DNA of 64,000 nt from an uncultured Lewinella sp. (lineage in GTDB: Bacteria > Bacteroidota > Bacteroidia > Chitinophagales > Saprospiraceae). Both the position numbers and the translations under genes were made by a program. Positions 10,234-18,304 of the stretch are shown in pieces (the stretch's first letter is position 1; every line of letters starts with the position of its first letter). The notes below the pieces were generated by a model, which saw nothing but the letters and a program-made list of their open reading frames with translations, did not search any database and was not told the origin of the DNA. The stretch lies in NCBI GenBank assembly GCA_937873655.1, contig CALMYQ010000024.1, positions 18,935-82,934 on the forward strand. Direction: 5' to 3'.

Positions 10234-10607
10234 AATGGGGGGTATTTGGGGGCCGGATTACTGGACAAAACATAGAGTGGGAGACTTAGAGAGGGAGAGA
10301 GCGGGGGAAGGCGTTGCTTTTCTCCCACTTCCTCCATCTCCCCTGTTCGGACGCGCTATCTGTCGGACATTTCTTGATCGGGCTTGCAGGTTAGCTGTCA
10401 GATCGAGTTTTGGCGATTACGAGTAAGCTTTCGTTTTTCGAAGTAAAAGGCGAACATTTGTGCCAGATCGAATCTTATTAAAGGAGAAATTGGTGAGGTT
10501 TCATTCTGATCCTTTCACATTTTACCTGTTATAAGGCGAAAGGCATTATCATTTTACAAAAACTGAATCATACAGTAAGAAAGTTGCGTATGACAATTAA
10601 ATACCTG
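10234..10607. other. Intergenic gap between glycosidase cluster and defence-like operon
   Basis: About 400 bases without a supportable gene. The first part is purine-rich; AGTGGGAG at 10276-10283 and its inverse CTCCCACT at 10322-10329 could pair across a 38-base loop. From about 10430 the sequence becomes AT-richer, marking the approach to the AT-richer island. Confidence 0.5.
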
Positions 10608-10615
10608 TATTTTTA
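10584..10615 (+). promoter_or_regulatory. Candidate promoter of the methyltransferase operon
   Basis: TTG at 10584-10586 and TATTTTTA at 10608-10615 sit 24 bases apart (start to start), close to the Bacteroidota -33/-7 layout. The -7 box differs from TAnnTTTG only in its last base. It lies 21 bases before the ATG at 10637. Confidence 0.35.
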
Positions 10616-10636
10616 GCCACTAAGTAGAATTATAAA

Positions 10637-13375
10637 ATGAACGCAGTTGAGATAGAAGAAGCGGTATCGGAATTGGCTGGTCAACCATTTGACCGGGAAG
10701 AGTTTCCCTATGCATTCTTGGAAGCTTATGGCAACAAGGAAACTACGATTAAGCGCCTACGCGAAGGCAACTCCAACAAATCGAAAATGGAAGGAGGCGT
10801 CCTTCAGCGTAATAATATCCATATTGCTACATGTAATGAGGGAAAAGTCTCTGATGCCCTGCAACAATTACGCGAAAGCCCAGAAACAGCGAAAGCGAAA
10901 GCAAAGTTTATACTCACTACTGATGGCAAAGAATTTCAGGCAGAAGATTTAAATAGTGGTGAAACCGTTGTCTGCGACTACAAAGATTTCCACGAACATT
11001 TTAGCTTTTTCTTTGAGCTGGCTGGGATTAGTTCCGTAAAAGAAATCAGGGAGAGCACATTTGACATCAAGGCAACTGGCCGCCTCAATAAGTTGTACAT
11101 CGAGTTGCTGCGTGCCAACCCAGACTGGGCCACTTCGGAGCGCAAGCAGGACATGAACCACTTTATGGCCCGGTTGATATTCTGCTTTTTTGCTGAGGAT
11201 ACCAATATTTTTAATGGTGATAACCTGTTCACTGGTACGGTACAGCAAATGAGTGCATCGGATGCCTCCGATACGCATGAGATCATCGGGGAGCTGTTCC
11301 GGGCGATGGACATCAAAACCGAAGAGCGTAAAGCTAAAGGTGTGCGCAGCTGGGCCAATAAATTTCCCTACGTCAATGGGGAGTTGTTTTCAGGTTCTAT
11401 CGATTGCCCGAAATTTACCAAGATAGCTCGCTCCTACCTTTTGCATGTTGGAAATCTGGACTGGAAACAGATCAACCCGGATATCTTTGGTTCCATGATT
11501 CAGGCCGTAGCCGATGACGACGAGCGTGGCTCCCTGGGCATGCACTACACTTCTGTGCCCAACATCCTAAAAGTGCTGAATCCGCTCTTTCTCGATGATT
11601 TGAGAGAACAGTTGGAAGAGGCTGGGGATAACGCCAGAAAGCTCCTAAACCTGCGAAAGCGCATTGCGCGTATTCGCGTATTTGACCCTGCCTGTGGCTC
11701 GGGAAATTTTCTGGTCATCGCCTACAAACAGCTTCGGGAGATTGAAAACGAGATCAATATCCGGCGAGGAGAGCCGAACCGGCCTACCGAAATCCCTATA
11801 ACTAACTTTCGGGGCATAGAAATCAAAGGGTTTTCTGCCGAAATTGCCCGATTGGCCCTCATTATTGCCGAGTACCAATGCGATGTGCTGTACCTGGGGC
11901 AGCAACTCGCTCTGGCGGAGTTCCTTCCTTTGGATGCGGAGAATTGGATAACACAGGGCAATGCTCTGCGGATCAACTGGCTCTCAGTTTGTCCCCCGAC
12001 GGGAACTGGGGTTAAATTGTACGGGAATGATTTATTTAGTACCCCCTTAAATCAAGCTGAAATTGATTTTGAGAATGAAGGAGGGGAAACTTATATATGT
12101 GGGAATCCTCCGTATCGAGGAAGTTCTTGGCAAACGAAGATGCAGAAAGACGATATCAAGCTATTAGCTGATGGCAAACTGAAATCTTGGAAGAACCTTG
12201 ACTACGTCGCAGGATGGTTACTGAAGGGTGCTGAGTACCTGTCAAAAGTTGACGCCTCCTTCGCATTCGTTGCAACAAAAACCATATGTGAAGGCGAGCA
12301 AGTTCCTGTGCTATGGCCTTATATCTTTAAACTTGGCTATCAAATTACCTTCGCACATTCCCCCTTCAACTGGTCTAACCTGGCCTCAAACAAAGCGGGC
12401 GTAACAGTTGTAATTGTTGGGGTGGGACGATCAACTTCCGAGCGGAGACTATATGATGATGGACAATGCCGTTTAGTCGACCAGATTGGTCCCTATCTAG
12501 CTCCCGGCTCTACTGAAGTTATTAGAAAAAGTATGGTCCCAATTAGCACCCAGGGTAGAATGCTTCGAGGTAATATGCCTACGGACGGCGGTAATTTGAT
12601 ACTTTCGCGTGACGAAGCCTTTGGAGCAATTGAGCAGGATGCAAGGTTAAATAAGTTTATTCGGCCTTACATGGGCGCAAGTGAAGTGGTGAACTCACGG
12701 CCAAGGTATTGCGTTTGGATTGAGCAGAATCACCTAGATTTAGCGAACAGCATTGATTTTTTGCATGAGCGAATTGAAGCGGTTCGACAAAGCCGACTAA
12801 GTAGTAAGGCACCAACCACTAGAAATACAAAGGTCCCACCGTATCGGTTTATGCAGATAGAAGGCACATCCAAGTACTATGCGATTGCCATCCCAGCTAT
12901 TACCTCAGTAAATAGGGATTATCTACCTGTTGCACTTCTTGAGGGTCAGATAATACTCTCAAATAAGTGCTATGCATTGTATGATGCTCCCATCTGGAAT
13001 CTCGCTATTGTAGCATCAAAAATTCATCAAGTATGGATTGGAACTGTGTGCGCACGGATGCGTGCAGATTACTCTTATTCTAATACCTTAGGCTGGAACA
13101 CATTTCCCATACCGCCTTTAACAGCCAAGAACAAAGAAGACTTAACTAGATGCGCCGAAGAAATTTTACTCGCCCGTGAACATCACTTTCCAGCCACCAT
13201 AGCTGACTTATATGTCCCGGAAAAAATGCCAGAAGACCTTAGACGGGCTCACGAGCGCAATGATGAAGTGCTGGAGCGCATTTACATAGGCCGTCGGTTT
13301 AAGAACGATACCGAACGCCTGGAAAAGCTTTTTGAATTATATACCGAAATCACCTCAAAAGGAAAAGCAGGATGA
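10637..13375 (+). CDS. YeeA-like N6-adenine DNA methyltransferase
   Basis: A 912-residue class I SAM-dependent DNA methyltransferase. The SAM-binding motif FDPACGSGNF is at residues 349-358 and the catalytic NPPY at 490-493, in the order typical of gamma-class N6-adenine enzymes such as MmeI/YeeA relatives. A helical N-terminal region precedes them and a target-recognition region (about 550-850) follows. The N-terminus shares AFLEAYG with MmeI-like proteins, but I see no convincing PD-ExK nuclease residues, so cutting is probably done by a partner. It overlaps the helicase gene by 4 bases (ATGA). By analogy with Bacillus yeeA-yeeB-yeeC it is the modification and recognition subunit of a restriction-like defence system. 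The region downstream of NPPY looks AT-richer, as expected for an exchangeable specificity module. Confidence 0.85.
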   Translation: MNAVEIEEAVSELAGQPFDREEFPYAFLEAYGNKETTIKRLREGNSNKSKMEGGVLQRNNIHIATCNEGKVSDALQQLRESPETAKAKAKFILTTDGKEFQAEDLNSGETVVCDYKDFHEHFSFFFELAGISSVKEIRESTFDIKATGRLNKLYIELLRANPDWATSERKQDMNHFMARLIFCFFAEDTNIFNGDNLFTGTVQQMSASDASDTHEIIGELFRAMDIKTEERKAKGVRSWANKFPYVNGELFSGSIDCPKFTKIARSYLLHVGNLDWKQINPDIFGSMIQAVADDDERGSLGMHYTSVPNILKVLNPLFLDDLREQLEEAGDNARKLLNLRKRIARIRVFDPACGSGNFLVIAYKQLREIENEINIRRGEPNRPTEIPITNFRGIEIKGFSAEIARLALIIAEYQCDVLYLGQQLALAEFLPLDAENWITQGNALRINWLSVCPPTGTGVKLYGNDLFSTPLNQAEIDFENEGGETYICGNPPYRGSSWQTKMQKDDIKLLADGKLKSWKNLDYVAGWLLKGAEYLSKVDASFAFVATKTICEGEQVPVLWPYIFKLGYQITFAHSPFNWSNLASNKAGVTVVIVGVGRSTSERRLYDDGQCRLVDQIGPYLAPGSTEVIRKSMVPISTQGRMLRGNMPTDGGNLILSRDEAFGAIEQDARLNKFIRPYMGASEVVNSRPRYCVWIEQNHLDLANSIDFLHERIEAVRQSRLSSKAPTTRNTKVPPYRFMQIEGTSKYYAIAIPAITSVNRDYLPVALLEGQIILSNKCYALYDAPIWNLAIVASKIHQVWIGTVCARMRADYSYSNTLGWNTFPIPPLTAKNKEDLTRCAEEILLAREHHFPATIADLYVPEKMPEDLRRAHERNDEVLERIYIGRRFKNDTERLEKLFELYTEITSKGKAG

Positions 13376-15423
13376 CCAATAAAAAAACAATACCCTCGGT
13401 TACCGTCAATTATAAAAGTACGGGCAACTCGATTAAGTCCAACGAATTAGGTATGCGCGCCATGCAGGAGCGGGCGTATGAAAAGCGTGGAGAACAGTAT
13501 TTGCTCATTAAGTCACCTCCAGCATCAGGGAAAAGCCGAGCGTTGATGTTTATTGCCCTGGATAAGCTGAACAAACAGGGCATTAAGCAGGCAGTTATTG
13601 CTGTACCGGAAAAATCTATCGGGTCTAGTTTTGCCAACGAGCCATTGACTAAATTTGGCTTCTACTACGACTGGCATGTAGAACCAAAATGGAACCTTTG
13701 CAATGCCCCCGGAGAAGATGGAAGTAAGGTAACCTCAGTCAAATCCTTTTTGGAAAGTACCGACCAGGTGTTGGTCTGTACCCATGCTACGTTTCGTTTT
13801 GCCGTAGAGCGGTTTGGTGTAGAAGTCTTTGATGACAGATTGATCGCTATTGACGAATTTCATCATGTAAGTGCCGATGATAATAATGTACTTGGCTCAC
13901 AGCTGAAGCAATTAGTGGAAAGAGATAAGACCCACATTGTAGCGATGACTGGATCTTACTTCAGGGGAGACGCCAATCCGGTGTTAATGCCTGAGGACGA
14001 GGCGAAGTTTGATACGGTAACCTATACCTACTACGAGCAGCTGAATGGTTATCAGTATTTAAAAACACTGAATATTGGCTATTACTTTTACAGTGGAGCT
14101 TATGCCGATGAGATTTTGAGCGTTTTAGACCCCAATGAGAAAACCATCATCCATATACCCAACGTCAACTCCAGGGAAAGTATGGGCGACAAGATCAAAG
14201 AGGTCGAGCATATCATCCATGCATTGGGAGATTGGCAAGGCGTTGATCCGGAGACTGGCTTTCATTTGGTCAGGACAACATCAAGCAAAGTACTGAGGAT
14301 TGCCGATTTAGTGGATGATGAACCGAGTAAACGGAACCGGGTTGCTGCTGCCCTGAAAGCACGGGAAGCCAAAAAGAACCGAGATTATGTAGATATTATC
14401 ATTGCACTGGGTATGGCCAAAGAAGGGTTTGATTGGGTCTGGTGCGAACATGCACTGACAATTGGATACCGTTCCAGCCTTACCGAAATTGTTCAGATCA
14501 TTGGTCGTGCTACTCGTGATGCTCCCAATAAAACATCGGCTCGGTTTACCAATTTGATTGCTGAACCCGATGCATCGGAAGAAGCGGTTACAGATGCAGT
14601 AAACGATACTTTGAAGGCCATTTCCGCGAGTTTGTTAATGGAACAAGTATTGGCACCTAGATTCAATTTTACCCCTAAGAACCCCCAGAGCGGACCGGTA
14701 GAAGGCTTTGACTATGGTGAGGGCGGTTATGACCCCAATAAAGAGAATATTGGCTTCAATGAAGACACTGGTCAATATCAAATTGAGATCAAAGGGCTTT
14801 CAGAACCAAAAAGTAAAGATGCCCAACGCATCTGTAAGGAAGATTTGAACGAAGTTATCGCAGCATTTGTACAGGACAAACAGACCATAGAAAGGGGCAT
14901 GTTTGACGAAGAAGTCGTTCCTGAAGAATTGACTCAAATTCGTATGGGCAAAATAATTAAAGATAAATACCCCGAGCTTGATGAAGAGGATATTGAGTCT
15001 GTTCGTCAACACGCCATTGCTGCACTGAACCTAACGCAAAAGGCAAAAGAGATCATCAGTGGAGATAAGAAGTTAAGTGAAAAAGCCAATACAGCATTGA
15101 TTGACGGAATTCGTAAATTTGCTATGGATGTACGAGAATTGGATGTGGATTGGATTGATAGCATTAATCCGTTTAGTGAGGCTTATTCCATACTTTCTAA
15201 ATCAATGACGGAGAATAGCCTTAAAGCTATGGCAGCAGTTATTTCAGCTAGAAAACAAAATATATCTTTGGAAGAAGCGCGAGAACTGGCCAAACGCGCT
15301 TTGAAGTTTAAGAAAGAACATGGACGGTTGCCAGATATAAAATCTCCAGACCCATGGGAGCAACGTATGGCCCAGGGGATTGCTGTACTCGCACGTTTAA
15401 AGTCGGAAGAATCAAATGGCTAA
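13372..15423 (+). CDS. YeeB-like superfamily 2 helicase
   Basis: A 683-residue DEAD/DEAH-type SF2 helicase or translocase. The P-loop is SPPASGKS (48-55), motif II is DEFH (161-164, a DExH variant), motif III-like AMTGSYFRGD is near 191-200, and motif VI is QIIGRATRD (375-383). A C-terminal segment (about 620-680) includes KEHGRLP, a motif that recurs in the next protein. Its start codon overlaps the methyltransferase stop and its end overlaps the next start by 8 bases, so all three proteins are probably made together. Inferred role: ATP-driven DNA translocation between recognition by the methyltransferase and cleavage by the GIY-YIG protein. Confidence 0.85.
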   Translation: MTNKKTIPSVTVNYKSTGNSIKSNELGMRAMQERAYEKRGEQYLLIKSPPASGKSRALMFIALDKLNKQGIKQAVIAVPEKSIGSSFANEPLTKFGFYYDWHVEPKWNLCNAPGEDGSKVTSVKSFLESTDQVLVCTHATFRFAVERFGVEVFDDRLIAIDEFHHVSADDNNVLGSQLKQLVERDKTHIVAMTGSYFRGDANPVLMPEDEAKFDTVTYTYYEQLNGYQYLKTLNIGYYFYSGAYADEILSVLDPNEKTIIHIPNVNSRESMGDKIKEVEHIIHALGDWQGVDPETGFHLVRTTSSKVLRIADLVDDEPSKRNRVAAALKAREAKKNRDYVDIIIALGMAKEGFDWVWCEHALTIGYRSSLTEIVQIIGRATRDAPNKTSARFTNLIAEPDASEEAVTDAVNDTLKAISASLLMEQVLAPRFNFTPKNPQSGPVEGFDYGEGGYDPNKENIGFNEDTGQYQIEIKGLSEPKSKDAQRICKEDLNEVIAAFVQDKQTIERGMFDEEVVPEELTQIRMGKIIKDKYPELDEEDIESVRQHAIAALNLTQKAKEIISGDKKLSEKANTALIDGIRKFAMDVRELDVDWIDSINPFSEAYSILSKSMTENSLKAMAAVISARKQNISLEEARELAKRALKFKKEHGRLPDIKSPDPWEQRMAQGIAVLARLKSEESNG

Positions 15424-16624
15424 AAGAGAGAAATTTACGGAAGAGGATGATGCTCTTTTGAAAGAACTAGGCGTAGAAGTCGATGCTAAAAAAGCAAAAA
15501 AATATACGGCTAAGGAAGAGCGTATCATAGCAGGTTTTGAGGAGATTCAGAAATTTGTTGAAGAGCACGGTCGATTGCCAAAACATGGGGAGGACAAGGA
15601 TATTTTTGAGCGACTCTATGCGGTAAGGCTGGATCAGATTAGGAACCAGAAAGAATGTGTACAAGTATTAAAAGATTTGGATACGCAAAACTTGCTCGCG
15701 GCTGGAACCACGCCGGAGTCGTTGGTGCCAGAAGACATTGGAGATGAGGAGTTGTTGAAGGAGCTGGGCGTGGATATGGATAGCGAAGCGTCCATCACCA
15801 AATTGACGCATGTAAGATCCCTAGCAGAAAAGAAGGCAGCCGAAGAGATTGCAAATCGAATACCATGTGAAGATTTTGATCAATTCAAGCCTCTTTTTGA
15901 ACAAATCAAAAAAGAACTTGATGCTGGTATAAGAGAAACCATTCGATTTCGTAAGGATGCTGGCTTTACAAAGACCACATTAAAAAAGGCGCAATTCCTA
16001 ATTGTTGGAGGTCAGACTGCCTATATAGCGGAAGTGGGCGAGTCATTTAAAGCCCCCAACGGAGAGGAAGATGCCCGGTTGCGTGTTATCTATTCCAACG
16101 GCACGGAAAGCAATATTTTGCTGAGGTCGCTTATCCGGGCGATGTACAAAGACGAGACGAGCCGATTCTTCACCGATCCGAAATTGGGTGGGCTTTTTTC
16201 CGGACAGAGCAGTGTTGACGACCTGGAAAGCGGGACGATCTATGTGCTGCGCAGCTTGTCCAATCACCCAATGATTCAGGAAAACAATGATGTTGTTCAC
16301 AAAATTGGCGTAACGGGTGGCGATGTTAAAACCCGAATTGCTAATGCCAAGAATGACCCTACTTTCCTAATGGCCGATGTGGAGATTATCGCTACGTATA
16401 AATTAGCCAATATCAACCGCGTACGACTTGAAAAGGTTATTCATAAGTTTTTTGATTCAGCAAGGCTGGAGATTGAGATTATTGACCGGTTTGGGAAGCC
16501 CGTCAAAGTTCGGGAATGGTTTTTGGTGCCGCTCTTTGTGATCGACGGAATGGTAGAGAAGATTAGGGATGGGACGATTAATGATTTTTATTACGATCCC
16601 TCTTCAGTGGAGCTAAAGAGATAG
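15416..16624 (+). CDS. GIY-YIG (MUG113/T5orf172-type) nuclease, YeeC-like
   Basis: A 402-residue protein whose C-terminal domain (about 270-390) matches the MUG113/T5orf172 branch of GIY-YIG nucleases: GTIYVL (273-278), HKIGVT (295-300), an Arg in KTRIAN (305-310), and the Glu in LEKVIHKFF (Glu339). The N-terminus is unusual: DDALLKELGVE (11-21) is repeated as DEELLKELGVD (110-120), and VEEHGRLP (48-55) matches the helicase C-terminus. These look like protein-protein or DNA-reading modules. It is the last gene of the operon and the only one with a recognisable nuclease fold, so it is the likely cleaving subunit. Confidence 0.8.
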   Translation: MAKREKFTEEDDALLKELGVEVDAKKAKKYTAKEERIIAGFEEIQKFVEEHGRLPKHGEDKDIFERLYAVRLDQIRNQKECVQVLKDLDTQNLLAAGTTPESLVPEDIGDEELLKELGVDMDSEASITKLTHVRSLAEKKAAEEIANRIPCEDFDQFKPLFEQIKKELDAGIRETIRFRKDAGFTKTTLKKAQFLIVGGQTAYIAEVGESFKAPNGEEDARLRVIYSNGTESNILLRSLIRAMYKDETSRFFTDPKLGGLFSGQSSVDDLESGTIYVLRSLSNHPMIQENNDVVHKIGVTGGDVKTRIANAKNDPTFLMADVEIIATYKLANINRVRLEKVIHKFFDSARLEIEIIDRFGKPVKVREWFLVPLFVIDGMVEKIRDGTINDFYYDPSSVELKR

Positions 16625-16702
16625 AAATTACTGACTGCGAGAATACATTACGGAGCCTTTCCTTCTCCCTTTTTCTTTCACCAGGCAGAAATATCGAAGT
16701 TT

Positions 16703-16727
16703 TTCGCATTACGAGCCGTAATGCGAA
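16703..16727. terminator. Perfect 25-bp inverted repeat after the defence-like operon
   Basis: Arms TTCGCATTACG and CGTAATGCGAA flank the 3-base loop AGC, a perfect 11-bp stem 79 bases after the GIY-YIG stop. No T-run follows, so it may be a factor-assisted terminator, an operator for the dehydrogenase gene downstream, or a boundary site of the island. Confidence 0.5.
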
Positions 16728-16861
16728 CGATCAGGCCAAGTTGCCTGCCATGAAATATACTGTGCAACTTTTTGACATCCCCTTTTTGCCTTTTCCAGAA
16801 TTCTGCCCTATATTGGTCAAAAAATTACACCGTTCCTGATGGGTATACTTTACCATGCCGA

Positions 16862-17944
16862 ATGTTCAACTTTTCGTCTGATATGCAATCCTCACCCAAA
16901 TACCCCTCTGCATCGCTTATCCGTTTTGCACAAGCCCTGATGGAAAAGGCCGGGTTACCCCCGGACAGGGCGGAGGTAGTTGCCGAAACCCTCGTGGAAG
17001 CCGACCTGATGGGGCATTCCACCCATGGCCTGGAATTGTTGCCGGCTTATCTGAAATCCCTGGCCTCGGGTGAAATGGAAAGATCCGGGGACCCTTTGGT
17101 CCTGAACGACACCGGTTCGACCTTGACCTGGGACGGGCGATACCTGCCCGGGCCCTGGCTCGTGCACCAGGCCATCGACCAGGCGCTGGACCGGATTGAG
17201 CAATACCCGGTGGTAACGGCGGCTATCCGGTGCAGCCACCATATCGGCTGTCTGGCGGCGTATCCGGAGCGGGCCACAAAAGAGGGTTTGCTGATGCTGC
17301 TCTCCTGCTCCGATCCGCGCAATGCGACCGTAGCGCCCTTCGGCGGGGTGGACGGCGTTTATAGTCCGAACCCCATTGCGGTGGGCATTCCAACGGGTAA
17401 AGAACCGATCATCATCGACATCAGCGCCTCGACAACGGCCAACGGTTTGGTGGCCAGGACGCAAAAGGAAGGCGGCCAATTGCCCCATCCCTGGTTGATG
17501 GAAAAAACAGGGCAATTGACCACCGAACCCTCGGCCATGTTCGCCGATCCACCGGCAACGATCCTCCCGCTCGGCGGCCTGGATGCAGGCTACAAGGGAT
17601 TTGCACTCGGCCTGCTGGTCGAAGCCCTGACCAGCGGTCTGGCCGGGTACGGTCGCGCCGATCAGCCCGATAAATGGGGCGCCTCCGTTTTTCTGCAACT
17701 GATCAACCCGGAGGCATTCGGCGGTAAAGAAGGCATGATGCGGCAAATGGATTTTCTGGTGAATAGGAGCCTTGAATCCGACTCCTTACCCGGGGGTGAG
17801 CCGGTGCGTTTACCCGGCAGCCGGGCGTTGAGGCTGCGGGACCATCAGCGAAAAAACGGGGTGCAGCTGTATCCGACTGTTGAGCCGGCGCTGAGGCGGG
17901 TAGGGGAGCATTATGGGGTGGATTTTCCGGAGGGGGGTGAGTGA
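16862..17944 (+). CDS. Ldh-family NAD(P)-dependent malate/lactate-type dehydrogenase
   Basis: An oxidoreductase of the LDH2/MDH2 family (malate, L-lactate, ureidoglycolate, 2,3-diketogulonate dehydrogenases), about 360 residues and cytosolic. Conserved elements are the GHSTHG segment (51-56), SHHIG (125-129), SPNPIAVGIP and LGGLDAGYKGFALGLLVEAL. An in-frame TTG at 16772 would add a tail unlike the family, so I prefer ATG 16862; ATG 16883 is equally possible and gives 353 residues. It is monocistronic and sits between the AT-richer island and the minus-strand GH31 gene. A role in sugar-acid or hydroxyacid catabolism is plausible, but the substrate cannot be told. Confidence 0.8.
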   Translation: MFNFSSDMQSSPKYPSASLIRFAQALMEKAGLPPDRAEVVAETLVEADLMGHSTHGLELLPAYLKSLASGEMERSGDPLVLNDTGSTLTWDGRYLPGPWLVHQAIDQALDRIEQYPVVTAAIRCSHHIGCLAAYPERATKEGLLMLLSCSDPRNATVAPFGGVDGVYSPNPIAVGIPTGKEPIIIDISASTTANGLVARTQKEGGQLPHPWLMEKTGQLTTEPSAMFADPPATILPLGGLDAGYKGFALGLLVEALTSGLAGYGRADQPDKWGASVFLQLINPEAFGGKEGMMRQMDFLVNRSLESDSLPGGEPVRLPGSRALRLRDHQRKNGVQLYPTVEPALRRVGEHYGVDFPEGGE

Positions 17945-18304
17945 GGTGGTAAAGCCTTCACCTGCGCTGCTCATTTTGGCCAGGAGTGCACCAATAAGGC
18001 TGGCGACAGATAGGCCGGCCCGGCAGATCCCTGGTTTTGGATCGGCGGCCGGCGGCCCGGCTTTTCTTTACTATTACTTCTATTGGTTATTATGGGTGGG
18101 GATAAAAATGCCCGCCCTTCCACCACCACTCATGGGTATGCGTACAAGGCCCGGTCAGGAACCTTATTTCCAGTCTTTAATACACGCGTATTAATTAATG
18201 AATAGCATGCCTTGTAGGGTATGCCTATTTTGAGTATTGAATTATTATGCAAATATAAACAATAGAATTTAAAAAACAAAAATAAAACAGTTTTAATTTT
18301 AAAA
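17945..18304. other. Convergent intergenic region with a terminator-like hairpin
   Basis: A 360-base gap between two converging genes. At about 18013-18054 an imperfect GC-rich stem (GCCGGCC...GATCC with GGATC...GGCCGGC) encloses CTGGTTTT and is followed by CTTTTC, a plausible bidirectional terminator. The last 100 bases are strongly AT-rich and featureless. Confidence 0.4.

Noticed and set aside
10637..16624. Assignment to BREX, DISARM or a plain type IIG enzyme
   Set aside because: No PglZ, BrxC or DrmA/B-like proteins are present, and the methyltransferase shows no nuclease motif of its own, so those names do not fit.
16772..16861. Upstream TTG start of the dehydrogenase
   Set aside because: It adds 30 residues absent from the family and no promoter or ribosome-binding support.
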